64,000 bases of DNA from Monomorium pharaonis (GCF_013373865.1 NC_050467.1:35511132-35575131), one strand, 5' to 3'; counted from the first letter of the stretch, positions 45,681 to 56,343 are shown. A program made the numbers and translations. Notes: generated by a model from the sequence alone, not told the origin.

Positions 45681-45709
45681 TATTTTAGATCTGGCCTTAC
45701 GAGATAACG

Positions 45710-45900
45710 CGCGTATCGGGCGTATTAAATTTCGACCAATGACAGACGATCCGCCGTTTTTGATACGCTGACGATCCGCGGACATTCAGGATGACGTCCC
45801 ATGGCGCGTATTACGATACGCGCGTATCGGACGTATTAAATTTCGACCAATGATAGACGATCCGCCGTTTTTGATACGTTGACGATCCGCGGAAATTCAT
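45710..45900. repeat. Direct repeat of a 78-bp segment
   Basis: 45710-45787 and 45821-45900 are nearly identical (CGCGTATCGG...CGACCAATGA...GACGATCCGCGGA), each with a palindromic GATACGCGCGTATC near its start. Confidence 0.85.
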
Positions 45901-46109
45901 ATAATCGAGCGGATCGCACACATACATATGCACAATCATATATTGTTACATGGCGTGTGCACTGGGCAGTGTATATATTTACTTTTTTTTACTATAACCT
46001 CTTTTTACTTTAACCTCTTCAGATTCATGAGTACTACACGTGCTACTCCTTCTTGTCACTTTTTGTGTACTTCTTATGGGCACGAAAGGTTAGAAATGGC
46101 CACGCATGC

Positions 46110-46130
46110 TTGTGTGTGTGTGTGTGTGTG
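46110..46130. repeat. TG microsatellite
   Basis: About ten TG units. Confidence 0.9.
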
Positions 46131-46135
46131 TTCGA

Positions 46136-46326
46136 TACGCCGAAATGTGGCTCTTATGTCCCATGGAGCGGATTACGCGGAAGCAGAATCAGCGGATCAC
46201 TAATCACGGGATCGTTTTAATAGACCCTTTTCAAAAATTCCGTTGAAACAGTCCCATGATTGGTGATCCGCTCGTTCCGCTTCCGCGTAATCCGCTCATG
46301 GGACATAAAAGACATATTTCGGCGTA
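46136..46326. mobile_element. Palindrome split at its centre by hairpin family A, copy 2
   Basis: TACGCCGAAATGTGGCTCTT (46136) and AAAAGACATATTTCGGCGTA (46307-46326) form one near-loopless palindrome. At its centre sits a second copy of family A (TGTCCCATGGAGCG ... CATGGGACA, about 46157-46305) flanked by TA on both sides. Confidence 0.85.
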
Positions 46327-46408
46327 CTAAAAGCAGCGGAATATCTGTGATTGGTTACAGAGTTCGAAACGCGCGTATCGCAATACGCGCCATGGGACGT
46401 CACCCTAA

Positions 46409-46553
46409 GGATATATCCAGACAAACTTGCATAAGCGCATAAGCATATACATAAAAAAATTGATTGGTCTACAAGCATTTACATAAGAAAATAAACCAAT
46501 CGAATTCCTTATGCATATGCTTATGCGATTATGCAAGTTTGTGTGGATATACC
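46409..46553. mobile_element. Hairpin MITE family D
   Basis: ATATATCCAGACAAACTTGC (46411) pairs with GCAAGTTTGTGTGGATAT ending 46550. ATTGATTGGTC and AAACCAATCGAAT lie nearer the loop. Confidence 0.88.
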
Positions 46554-46940
46554 ATAAGAAAAAGTTACATGATCGTTGCCGTATTACATTTTGCCCATCG
46601 ATATATAGTACTGGATGGAGCATGCGGCCAAATTTCTTTGATGTTCCGTCTGGAGAGATTTAGAAAGAGAGAAGTAGATGTGTGAGCTCGGATCTCTCTT
46701 TCTACTCTCTCTTCATTGGTTGAATTTTGCGTTAGGAGAAAGGGAAAAGTACCGTATCGCAGTGTTGTTCCTGGGGCCGCTTTTTCTCGCGCATGCGCGT
46801 CAAATGTAATATTATTATAGTATAAAAGTAGAAAAATCTGATTTATATAGGTTTTTTAGGCGTTTTATTTTGATTATATATTTAAACATTATACAAAATT
46901 TTTTTTAAAAGTCAAGATTGTATAAAATCAAATAAAATAA

Positions 46941-47971
46941 CCCCTACAGCATGAAATATTGCTGCAACGTTGCAGAAATATTGCAATAGTGCATAATATA
47001 ACCAATATTGCAGAAATATTGTAGCAATATTACAAATATAATATTCCCTAGCAAATGTTGCACAATATTGCAGCAATATTACAAATGTAATATTTTTTAG
47101 CAGATGTTGTGCAATATTGTAGCAATATTACAAATGTAATATTTCCTAACAGATATTGCACAATATTGTGGCAATATTATATTGCAACCGTGCAAAATTT
47201 ATTTCCGTATAATCCGTATTTCTTAATCTAGAACTAACAATAAGTAATATTTTACATAGTTTTAAGGGACAAATAAAAAAATAGAGCAGGATTATTTTAT
47301 TTTAAATTTTTATGTAAGATTAGAGCTAAAAGATACATAGATGTGCAACAAATTCTGTAATCACGACAGCGTTGCGTCCCATACTAGATTGAGTGAAGCA
47401 AGTCCAGAAGATGTTCACTCTGACTTATATATATAATACATTAATTAAACATGTGTGAACCATACATGCATGTGTAATTCTAGCATATAAATTGATCAGG
47501 ATGGGCATTTTCTGGACTTGCTTCATTTTAATGCTTACTTAAATCTAGAATGGAACGATATTCGATATCCGTTGGTGTATGTTAATTTAATTAATTACTT
47601 TTTTAATTAATAATTTTTTTAATTATTGTGCCGTAACGGTATGACAATAAATTCATTTTCCGTTTTTCGTATAATACACATCTTACATATTATTTGATTA
47701 ATTTAACCACCTGCAACATTTCCTTCATATTGCGCATTAACGTTTCAGAAATATTACAGCAATCTTACAAGAAATATTGCAGCAATATTGCTGAAATATT
47801 AAAGAAATTTTACGGGGAATATTGCAGAAATATTGCAGACATATTGGACAATATTGTTTTGGAACGGACATAGAAATATTGCTGCAATATTGCAGCAATA
47901 TTTTCTGCAATATTCCAATCTTGCAAAATAATATTTCTGCAACGTTGCAGCAATATTTCATGCTGTAGGGG
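46941..47971. mobile_element. TIR element with CCCCTACAGCATG ends, 1031 bp
   Basis: CCCCTACAGCATGAAATATT at 46941 is matched by its complement ending 47971. Subterminal regions on both sides are arrays of GCAATATTGC-like palindromes. The core (47385-47560) contains another inverted pair (GAAGCAAGTCCAGAA / TTCTGGACTTGCTTC). Non-coding. Confidence 0.85.
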
Positions 47972-47993
47972 ATATTTATGCATTTGTATCTAA

Positions 47994-49296
47994 CCCACAC
48001 AGCACACTTTATCCTGAGGATATCCCAAATTATCCCAGACAGACGAAGGCGATCCCACGGATATCTCAATGAGTAGCTCCCGGGATATCCTACAAAAATA
48101 TTTTAAAATATCGTAAAATATCTTAAGATATCATATGATATCTTATTAATACATTTCGATATCCCAAAAAATATCTTAAAATATTATAAGATATTGTAAG
48201 ATATTCATTAATATCTTACGATATCCTATTACATCAAAATAATATCCCATCATATCTTTTTTATCTCTACAATTAATGGAGCATAAATCAAGTGTAAAGG
48301 AAAAGTTAATTATAATGTAACAAAAGAGTGACAGAAGTGTAAATTAAATCTTTAAGAAACGTAGATTAAAACGTCAGAACATAAAGAAAATACACTTATG
48401 GAAACAATGTGGCATATTAATAATATGCCACATATACTAAAAAATTATAAAAAATGACATTAAAAAAATTGTTTTATTTTATACAAACAGAGCAAAAACA
48501 GATTTTTTAATAAGTTAGTCTACATACTATTTTGCGCGCATATATAAAAATAGTAAAAAAAGTAAAAAAAATGGTAAAACTTCATATTTATTTATAAAAA
48601 TATAAGTTAACTATACATGTTTTATCCTTTTGACAACATCTATTGTAATGATCTGTAACAAATATGAATCCATAAACAAGAAGTGTTTATGGATCACCAC
48701 GAAGCGTTAGAATGCGTATGGTCTTCGAAGTCAAGCGACATCGGCGAGGGTTGACACTTGGATGGGTGACCGTTTTTTCAGGTATAGAGAATATTAAACT
48801 ATTAAACATGCTTTAACAAGTACGACGGCTTGGCTAAAACATGTTATATTATAGTCTTCTTTCTCTTACAAAATTGCCGTAAAAATTATTAGAATTTTTT
48901 ATTTTTTATTCAAGTTTTTTTCAATTCTTAGAAACTCTCAAAAATACTTAGAAATATTCAAAAATTTTTTAAATTAATCAAAATTTTTTATTTTTAAAGT
49001 TTTTCCGAGAAACGTTTCAATTATAAAAAATCGAAACATTTATCAGAAATCCTGAGAAAAATTTTTTTAATTCTGACAAATTTTTTCACTAGGGTATATT
49101 ACGATATCTCAGGAAATCCCTTGGACATTCTCTGGATATCGTTTGAGATATCTACAGGATGTCAAATCCTGTGGACATTTGTGCATCCCTTGGATATCCC
49201 TCGGATATCGCAGACGATCCACGGATATCCAACGATATTGCGATATCCCAAAATGACATCCCAGGGACATCCCTAGGATAAAGTGTGCTGTGTGGG
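47994..49296. mobile_element. TIR element with CCCACACAGCACAC ends carrying a 5S-like segment, copy 1
   Basis: CCCACACAGCACACTTTATC at 47994 and GATAAAGTGTGCTGTGTGGG ending 49296. Both subterminal regions are packed with GGATATCC / GATATC words. A 23-bp perfect palindrome (GTGGCATATT...AATATGCCAC) is at 48409-48431, and a 5S rRNA-like segment at 48680-48775. No transposase. An inverted partner is at 60033-62489. Confidence 0.88.
48680..48775 (+). pseudogene. 5S rRNA-derived segment inside TIR element
   Basis: CTTCGAAGTCAAGCGACATC and ACTTGGATGGGTGACCG align in order and spacing with the internal control region of eukaryotic 5S rRNA genes (A box AAGTTAAGC, intermediate TCGG, C box GGATGGGNGACC). 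The sequence before it (TGGATCACCACGAAGCG) is only loosely 5S-like. Not a functional 5S gene. Confidence 0.75.
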
Positions 49297-49416
49297 AATA
49301 TATCTATTTGGACCTCAGGGCTCCATAGCTCCATGAGCCGCTCCTACCCACACATCGTCTTGTCTCTTTCTACGTCCATCAAGACGATTTCTGTCATATG
49401 CTCCATCCAGTACTAT

Positions 49417-49733
49417 GGCCGGAATTCATAGTCGAATCTTATTCAAGTTCCAGCTTGAGCACGATCTTGAGACGTCAATGCTGTTATTTCATTGGTTAAG
49501 TAAGTCTCAAGTCGGCTCGAAGCTAGACTTAAGGACGGGATTCATAGACCGATCTTAAGCTCAAGCATTGTCTTAAGTCTAGCTTCGAGCCGACTTGAGA
49601 CTTACTTAACCAATGAAATAACAGCATTGACGTCTCAAGATCGTGCTTAAGCTGGAACTTGAATAAGATTTGACTATGAATTCCGGCCTAAGACAATGCT
49701 TGAGCTTAAGATCGGTCTATGAATCCCGTCCTT
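49417..49733. mobile_element. Two interleaved palindromes (A-B-A'-B')
   Basis: A (49417-49532) starts GGCCGGAATTCATAGTCGAA; A' (49576-49688) is its complement. B (49533-49575) starts GGACGGGATTCATAGACCGA; B' (49689-49733) is its complement. The A arms contain CATTGGTTAAG / CTTAACCAATG. Confidence 0.88.
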
Positions 49734-49849
49734 ATATATCGATGATTTTGCCATGAACAGATAAAGTAATACCACAGCGCATGCGCTATGGCTCCTGCAG
49801 TCTGCCTATGGCTCCTGTAATTTTATGTGCTTCCACCTTTATGGCTCCT

Positions 49850-50027
49850 GGGGCTCTATTCTTGAATTCATTCGCAAGAGAAACGTATTCGCAAATTCTG
49901 ATCTTACAGAAAAGTTGGAAATTTATTGGCTATCGTATGGCTATTAACCAATAAACTTACAACTTTCTGTTAGAGCAAGTATTTGCGTATACGTTTCTCT
50001 TGCAAATGACTTCAAGAATTGGGCCCC
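49850..50027. mobile_element. Hairpin MITE family E, copy 1
   Basis: GGGGCTCTATTCTTGAATTC (49850) pairs with CAAGAATTGGGCCCC ending 50027; arms of about 75 bp including GAGAAACGTAT. TTATTGGCTA and TAACCAATAA are near the loop. A second, inverted copy is at 51431-51608. Confidence 0.9.
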
Positions 50028-50042
50028 TGTAATTTTATCATA

Positions 50043-50187
50043 GGCCGGTATTCATAGTTGGATCTTATATTTAAGATCATCTTAAGTACTGTCTTAAGAT
50101 GCCATCAGCCAATCACAGAGCCGTATTAGCATCTTAAGACATTGCTTGAGACGATCTTTAAATAAGATTCGATTATGAATACCGGCC
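50043..50187. mobile_element. Hairpin MITE family F
   Basis: GGCCGGTATTCATAGTTGGA (50043) pairs with GATTATGAATACCGGCC ending 50187. AGCCAATCACAGAG is near the loop. The ends resemble those of 49417-49733. Confidence 0.88.
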
Positions 50188-50514
50188 ATAGACCTTATAT
50201 ATATGGACCGGCAATTGCCTACAGTTTGTGTATGGAAAACGGTGTCCAGAAGAGGTGCGAGAGAGAAACAGACTTTTTAGTACTTCTTTCTCTAAAGTTA
50301 CCGGAAATAACTATCGCGCATGTCAGCACACATGCATACATATATATATACACACACACATAAGTTAAAACATGTGACCAAAACGTATCCAATCATTGGA
50401 TTTCAATGTATAATATGTACAAGCATGCGCGAAACATATTTCCGGACTCTTTAGAGAGAGAAGTATGGACACGGTTTCGCTTTGTATTGCCAGTCCATAT
50501 CTATAAGGTCTATG
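50187..50514. mobile_element. TIR element, about 328 bp
   Basis: CATAGACCTTATATATATGG (50187) pairs with CCATATCTATAAGGTCTATG ending 50514. It contains TCCAATCATTGGA near 50390, a perfect short palindrome, and a CA microsatellite at 50350-50361. Confidence 0.75.
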
Positions 50515-50536
50515 AATTTTATGTGCTTCCACCTTA

Positions 50537-50778
50537 AGGGCCACCGCACAAGCTTTTTCGTAACGCGTTACGTTACGTTAAGTGCTCCATAAACCTAAGT
50601 TTGTACTTAAAATTAAACTTACTCAACGCACAAAGAAACTTTTAACGTAAGTTCTTAAGTTCTTACGTTAAGGATTTCTTTGTGCGTTGATTTAAGTTAA
50701 ATTTTAAGTACAACTTAGGTTCGTATGGAGTACTTAACGTAACGTAACGCGTTATGGAAGAGTTTGTGCGGTGGCCCT
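50537..50778. mobile_element. Hairpin MITE family G
   Basis: AGGGCCACCGCACAAGCTTT (50537) pairs with GTTTGTGCGGTGGCCCT ending 50778; inner arms CGTAACGCGTTACGTTACG and TTAACGTAAG continue the fold. Confidence 0.9.
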
Positions 50779-51060
50779 AAAGATGCGAATTCATGCAGCG
50801 AGAAATCGTTGGCGACTTGGGAGAAGTGGGGGAAAAAGTGACGCCAGCGACAAGTATCCGTCGCTTTTCTCCCGGTACATATTCATGTGACGACAAATCG
50901 CTAGCGACTTCAATGTCAGTAAAAGGCTAATAATTGCGGAGAAATAATTATTGTTTGTAATAAAAATTGAAGAGTAGTAAATAAAAATGAAGGTGACAAT
51001 ACGTACAAACGGAGTGTATACCGCTCAGTGTGCAAATAATTTGAAAATAGCTATAACAAC

Positions 51061-51430
51061 CCAGATAGCACAAAATATTTATAAAATATTTATAAAATAT
51101 TTATAAAAAGGAAAAATATTTATAATAAATATTTTGTACATATTTTTATGTCCAAGTTTGTCAGGTATAAAAAAAAGTAATACTAAAAAAATTAATGATA
51201 AACATTTATGACAATATTTATACTATTAATTATTATCAAAGAATATTTCAAGTTCATATATCATAAATATTTTTTAGTACATTTTAAAAATATATTCTTT
51301 ATAATGTTGATAATATTTTTGTATCATTTCTAAATGGTTTATGAAAAATAATTATATAATCTTTAAAAATATTTTTTGAAAATAAATTTGTAAAATATAT
51401 TTATATTTATGATAATATTTTGTGTTATCA
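51061..51430. mobile_element. Nested AT-rich palindromic MITE, copy in the 51 kb element
   Basis: CCCAGATAGCACAAAATATT at 51061 to TTTTGTGTTATCA at 51430, corresponding to 10811-11175. Confidence 0.75.
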
Positions 51431-51608
51431 GGGGTTCTATTCTTGAATTCATTCGCAAGAGAAACGTATACGCAAATACTCGCTCTAACAGAAAGTTGTA
51501 AGTTTATTGATTAATAGCCATACGATAGCCAATAAATTTCTAACTTTTCTGTAAGAACAGAATTTGCGAATACGTTTCTCTTGCGAATAAATTCAAGAAT
51601 CGAGCCCC
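51431..51608. mobile_element. Hairpin MITE family E, copy 2
   Basis: GGGGTTCTATTCTTGAATTC to TCAAGAATCGAGCCCC; inverted relative to 49850-50027. Contains ATTGATTAATAGCC and TAGCCAATAAA. Confidence 0.9.
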
Positions 51609-51835
51609 TGAGAAGAGCCGTCAAGAAGCAATTGCAACTGCTGTAATGTTGGAGTTGCAAAGAACGCAAAAGAAGCGAAATTACAAAAAGAAGCAGTGTT
51701 CACGATTATTCATATTGCTCCTTCTTCTCCTTTCCCGCGTGGATATCCGAATATTGCTCCCTGAAAGGCGCGATGTGACGACTTGTCGATGCTGTTCAGA
51801 CAAGACGAACTTCTGACGATTTGTCGCTACGACAC

Positions 51836-51972
51836 AATGGCCTAGTTTACATCGTGCATTTGATACGCGTATCAAATAGTAAATAACTAGTGAATGTGTT
51901 TAATCATTGGCTGATCAGCTTAAATTCACTACTTGATACGCGTATCAAATGCACGATGTAAACTAGGCCATT
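51836..51972. mobile_element. Hairpin MITE family H, copy 1
   Basis: GGCCTAGTTTACATCGTGCA (51839) pairs with TGCACGATGTAAACTAGGCC ending 51970; arms contain TTGATACGCGTATCAAA. CATTGGCTGATCAGC is near the loop. The uninterrupted site is visible in the 10.5 kb copy. Confidence 0.92.
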
Positions 51973-52028
51973 ATCTACGTAGAGGGGGAAAGTCGCTAGC
52001 GATTTCTCGCTGCATGAATTCGCACCTT

Positions 52029-52189
52029 ATGGCTCTGGCACACTAGACGCGATAAGCGACGAGCGATGAGCGATATCCAATAACAGTTCTGCTTTTTCCA
52101 ACATGGCGATGAAATGTTCGAAAATGTAAAGCTCTCATTGGATATCGCTCATTGCTCGTCGCTTATCGCGTCTAGTGTGCGAGAGTCAT
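52029..52189. mobile_element. Hairpin MITE family I
   Basis: ATGGCTCTGGCACACTAGAC (52029) pairs with GTCTAGTGTGCGAGAGTCAT region ending 52189. ATCCAATAAC and TCATTGGAT are near the loop. Confidence 0.9.
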
Positions 52190-52192
52190 AGC

Positions 52193-52502
52193 TCTAGTTT
52201 ACACCGAGCACTTGGTACGCGTATCAAATAGTAAATAACTAGTGAATGTGTTTAATCATTGGCTGATCAGCTTAAATTCACTACTTGATACGCATACCAA
52301 GTACTCGGTGTAAACTAGGGCATAGACTTGGTACGCGTATCAAATAGTAAATAACTAGTGAATGTGTTTAATCATTGGCTGATCAGCTTAATTCACTACT
52401 TGATACGCGTACCAAGTGCTCGGTGTAAACTAGTAGATTGGCTGATCAGCTTAAATTCACTACTTGATACGCGTACCAAGTGCTCAGTGTAAACTAGGGC
52501 AT
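52193..52502. mobile_element. Hairpin MITE family H, further full and partial copies
   Basis: A full copy at 52193-52319 (CTAGTTTACACCGAGCACTT to its complement), then 52322-52502 with one left arm and two successive right arms. All carry ATTGGCTGATCAGC. Confidence 0.88.
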
Positions 52503-52503
52503 A

Positions 52504-52634
52504 AGGGCAGACCAGCGCGATTTCCGTCGCGCGCGACGCGCGATAACCAATGGGCGTATAGAGATAAGTGGAAAGGCGGTCGCTCATTGGACATCGCGCG
52601 TCGCGCGCGACAGAATCGCGCGCTGGTCTGCTGG
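52504..52634. mobile_element. Hairpin MITE family J, CpG-rich
   Basis: GGGCAGACCAGCGCGATT (52505) pairs with GCGCGCTGGTCTGC ending 52631; arms rich in CGCGCG. AACCAATGGG and CTCATTGGAC flank the loop. It lies about 400 bp upstream of the ERH start. Confidence 0.9.
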
Positions 52635-53029
52635 AGCCATTAGAAAGGAACAAACTACACGTGTGTGTACTCTCTCTCCTCTCTTGCAATGTATAGGGGA
52701 GAATGCAGCACTAGAGGAATGCTCTTCTCGCAGTTCGAAGACGCTTCTTTAGAGGGCAGATCAAATAATCTTCCCAATTTAAACATGTAACAGCACTTCG
52801 TACAAATATATTATCGAAGAGTCTGGGAAATGTTATTTGTCGACAATTGCGTCCATATAGCGTTGTAATTTTCTCACGTTTAATTTTGACAGGTTTCTTT
52901 TCTAGGTTTCCAATTCTTCAAAAAGAATATTATTCCATCGGAGGGAATATTATATCACCTGAATTGTTTCGAGAATTGCTTGATTAGTCATTCTATGGTT
53001 GATATTTTGCTGATAGTTTTAACGTAAAG
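52635..53029 (+). promoter_or_regulatory. ERH upstream region and presumptive 5' UTR
   Basis: Unique sequence between the last hairpin and the ERH ATG. It must contain the ERH promoter unless a distant exon exists. No clear TATA box seen. Confidence 0.4.
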
Positions 53030-53032
53030 ATG
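53030..53032 (+). CDS. ERH: ERH exon 1 (start codon only)
   Basis: AACGTAAAGATG|GTAAGAAG: the exon ends directly after the ATG. The next exon supplies TCC CAT (Ser-His), so the protein begins Met-Ser-His as in other ERH proteins. Confidence 0.85.
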
Positions 53033-56000
53033 GTAAGAAGAGTTGGTTTATCACAAGCCTGTCTTTTGTTTCTGAAAACTAACTTTGTTCTACAATTATA
53101 TATATTTTTTTGTTTTTATCAACAATAGCATCGTTCTTGCATAAAATTTCCTTGCTGGATTCTATTTATTGTGAACTTTTAACATTAACGAAAAAAGGAT
53201 TTAAAAGTTACCACATTTCAAACTGTTCGCGAAATTTCTATGGTTTATACAAAAATATTACCGCGTCGTTTACTGTTGGGGAAATTAACAAAATGTATAA
53301 CTGCGATAAATTTCAACGAGCTTATGTTAAAAAAATATTTTAATTGTGATTTTAAGTGCATATTAAATGTAATATTAAATGTAAATACTTCTATGATTCT
53401 GTTTATATTAACCTAAAGCTGATCAAAATTTAAGAGAATAATATATATAGTTTGAGATTTATGTGTTATTTATATTTAAATAAAATAAATTGTGTGCATG
53501 TTTGTGTGTGTGTATATACATATATGTATTAAATTATTTAATATTGTTTTTTAATTAAATATTTATAAAAAGTTATATTAATGACAATATTTGATAAAGA
53601 ATAAAATTTTCTTGTTTATTTACATATATATATTAGCAGATTTTTAACTATTGACTTTCCATATATCCAAATCTGTAAGATAAATAATGTATATTATAAT
53701 AATAGAAAAGTTATATAATCTATATTATATTTATTAAAAATTAATTATTCAGATTATTATAATATTATACAATTTATATTTTTTGAAATTATTTTTTTAT
53801 ATAAAGATTTAAGGTTAAATAAATTATTTTTATTAAAAAAAAAACTAAAATTAATGGTTATAAAATTAATTTTGAGAAATGTTAACTTAAAATATTACAA
53901 TTTATACAAATACGATATACAAATTTCATGTTTTTAAAATTAAATAATCTTAATAACAAAACAACTACAATATGCATTATTAAATAAATCTATTACTTTG
54001 TTTGTAAATTAAATTCATATAAAATTATAAAAAATATCTTTTATTGGGAAATATTTTACATTGGTAATTTTTAATTTAAAAAAGTTGCTACCTTTATGTA
54101 TCTTAAAAAGATACTAATTGAAGTTTAAATTTAACTTGTTTATAATTAATTAAGTTGCTAAAGTTAAAGTTATTAACTTTTTAAGTATAGTTTTCATTAA
54201 GTTTGTATTATTTATACTTCTGTTTTATTTGTTTTTAGTCCCATACAATACTGCTAGTACAGCCGGGCGTCAGACCTGAAACAAGAACATATTCTGATTA
54301 TGAAAGCATCAATGAATGTATGGAAGGTAAAAATATATGAAAATGATAAATTATAATTTATAGTAATATTGAATTATAAATGTTACTTAATTTATAATTT
54401 TATAATGAGACAGATGCTTTTTATTATTTATTTTGTATATAATTATAATTTTTTTATAAAAATATCAATTGTATATTAGAATTTTTCAACTGGAATGCTG
54501 TGTTGCACAAGTGTGTCGTGGTAATTTTAGAGAAAGTAAAAAGAAACGAAAAATATAGAAGTAAAACATACAAGTGAGGTTTAAAGTAATAAAAATTTTT
54601 AATTTTAAAAATTATATATTTTTTTTAATTAAAATAACATTGCAATTTACACACTTTTAAAATAATGAATTAAAAAATAAAATTGTAAAGTTTAATATTT
54701 ATCTTTGAATGTCTTGGGGATTTCTGATAAAAGATGACTACATAAGAACAAAATTGTGTTAAAGAAAAAAAAGAGAGGGCTAATAGTAAATCTCTTTGAC
54801 AAATTTAAGAACTTGGTGCTGCTAAATTGAATAAGGAAACAGTGAACTCAATTTGTAAGTAATAACGAATTTAATCCGAATATTATTATTTTGTTATGTT
54901 TGAAGGTTTAGCAGTGCCAATCTTTTTTACATTAAAAGTTTTTAATGTAAAAGTTTTTAATGTTACATTAAAAATTTTATTTTAATTTTATTTTGTTATT
55001 TTTCTAATTTTTTGTAATTAAATTTTACATTTTATTAAATATATTTGAGTTGATAGAAAAATAAATCTAAAAATGGGAATACAAAGATATATATTACTTA
55101 GATCCTATATATATTATTACAGTTCTATATTTTAAGTATTAAAAATAATAAAGTAGCAATAAATAAAATGGTTTAATTTCTGACAATGTCCAAAATATTA
55201 AAAATCCATATTAAAAATGTTAAATTTTTTTTTAATTAAAAATTGAATGAAGTTGTATTTATTATCAATGAAATGAATAAAAAATTGTTAAATTTACATA
55301 AAATTAAATACTATTAAATAATAATGTAATTGTGTAAATTATTATATTATGTGTAATTATATTCAAAAGTATTTAAAGCTCCTGGCCTCTCAGCCAAAAA
55401 CTCCACATTTATATAGTGGTGATACAGTTATAAGTAATAAGAACTATAAGGCGAAAAAATAATGTGTTAACAACCCAGTTTATTCTTGTGTGCTATTTTG
55501 TTATTATTTACTTTATGCTGGTGCTGTAGCATATGTGACATATTTGTAAAACTTTTAAAATAGTCCGAAAACTAAAATTAGTGAAGAAAATAGTAAGTAG
55601 AAAAAATATTTTCCATTCTTTTGACAGTTGTCAAACTGTGTGTTGTCAGATAATTAGGTTTTAACGATTAGGCTATGACACTCATTTTATGATTGTGAAA
55701 AGGAAAAAGTATTATTTCTAAACAATCTTACAAGTGTACTGAAACGGGATCTGAAGTGTCATTTTATTGAAATATCTTTTTATTTAAAAATGGTGCGCGA
55801 GAATTTTCAGTATGATATTTCTAGCCTTTGACATCATGAATTTAGTGACTGGTGAGGGTCCAAAAACCTTAAGATTGATTTTCTAGTATTTGGAACACTG
55901 TCAGTAAATAAGTAATTTAGTATGAGAGAATGCACACAATTTTTTATTATTATATTACCTGTGATTGCAAATAAATTATATAAAATAACTAACTTTATAA

Positions 56001-56263
56001 TATTATATTAATGAGTTTATATTAATCATTTATTTATTACAGGTGTCTGTAAAATTTATGAAGAGCACTTGAAAAGACGAAATCCGAATACTCCAACCAT
56101 TACTTATGACATTAGTCAGCTATTCGACTTCGTTGATCAATTAACGGATTTGTCTTGTCTTGTATATCAAAAATCAACCAATACCTATGCTCCCTATAAT
56201 AAGGATTGGATCAAAGAAAAGATATATGTATTATTGCGTAGAGCTGCAGGACATGGCGAATAA
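53030..56263 (+). CDS. ERH: Enhancer of rudimentary homolog (ERH)
   Basis: Three coding exons (53030-53032, 54239-54326, 56043-56263) join to 103 residues, against 104 in mammals. Exon 2 gives [20 protein letters not shown] and [10 protein letters not shown]; exon 3 gives [40 protein letters not shown] and [16 protein letters not shown]. The sequence is nearly identical to the animal ERH family, a small dimeric nuclear protein that binds partners in RNA processing and in heterochromatin and small-RNA pathways. Start choice: the ATG at 53030 is followed at once by GTAAGA, and the exon 2 reading begins Ser-His as expected after Met. Both long introns are AT-rich. Confidence 0.97.
53127..53343 (+). 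other. Unidentified open frame in ERH intron 1
   Basis: An open frame of about 72 codons with coding-like composition ([20 protein letters not shown] ... [15 protein letters not shown]) in otherwise AT-rich intron sequence. It has no ATG start and is preceded by AATAG, a possible acceptor. I do not recognise it. It could be a transposon or gene fragment, an alternative exon, or chance. Confidence 0.25.
54239..54326 (+). CDS. ERH: ERH exon 2
   Basis: Between TTTTTAG and GGAAG|GTAAAA; 29 codons plus one base. Confidence 0.95.
54327..56042. other. ERH intron 2, AT-rich
   Basis: Nothing recognisable apart from A/T runs and a short GC-richer patch near 55380. Confidence 0.5.
56043..56263 (+). 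CDS. ERH: ERH exon 3 and stop
   Basis: Acceptor TTATTACAG; completes Gly with the previous exon and runs to TAA at 56261. An AATAAA lies at 56338, 75 bp after the stop. Confidence 0.95.
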
Positions 56264-56337
56264 ATGATATATAAGATGCATATATACGTGTGTGTTCTAC
56301 ATAAGATAATTTTAAGCACATCTATATTATTTGTTGT

Positions 56338-56343
56338 AATAAA
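56338..56343 (+). terminator. Probable ERH polyadenylation signal
   Basis: AATAAA 75 bp downstream of the stop codon; the first good hexamer after the stop. Confidence 0.5.

Larger units (their letters stand above)
45397..46406. mobile_element. TIR element with AGGGTGACGTCCCATG ends, heavily nested
   Basis: AGGGTGACGTCCCATGCCGC at 45397 and GCGCCATGGGACGTCACCCT ending 46406. A third, internal copy of the end lies at 45788. Inside are several other hairpins (45440-45569, 45571-45680, 46158-46304) and a 78-bp direct repeat. Confidence 0.7.
46603..49415. mobile_element. TIR element enclosing two other TIR elements
   Basis: TAGTACTGGATGGAGCAT (46606) and ATGCTCCATCCAGTACTA (49398-49415) are inverted copies, with weaker similarity continuing about 60 bp inward. 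The span holds the elements at 46941-47971 and 47994-49296, so the host element itself would be under 500 bp. Confidence 0.6.
50781..52027. mobile_element. Harbinger-like non-autonomous element (copy 2) with three nested insertions
   Basis: Inverted copy of 10531-11453, from AGATGCGAATTCATGCAGCG to its complement ending 52027. It contains the same nested AT-rich palindrome (51061-51430) plus family E copy 2 (51431-51608) and family H copy 1 (51836-51972), which are absent from the 10.5 kb copy. Confidence 0.85.

Noticed and set aside
48680..48775. Functional 5S rRNA gene
   Set aside because: Only the internal control region is recognisable; the 5' and 3' stems of 5S are absent and the segment is repeated within transposons.
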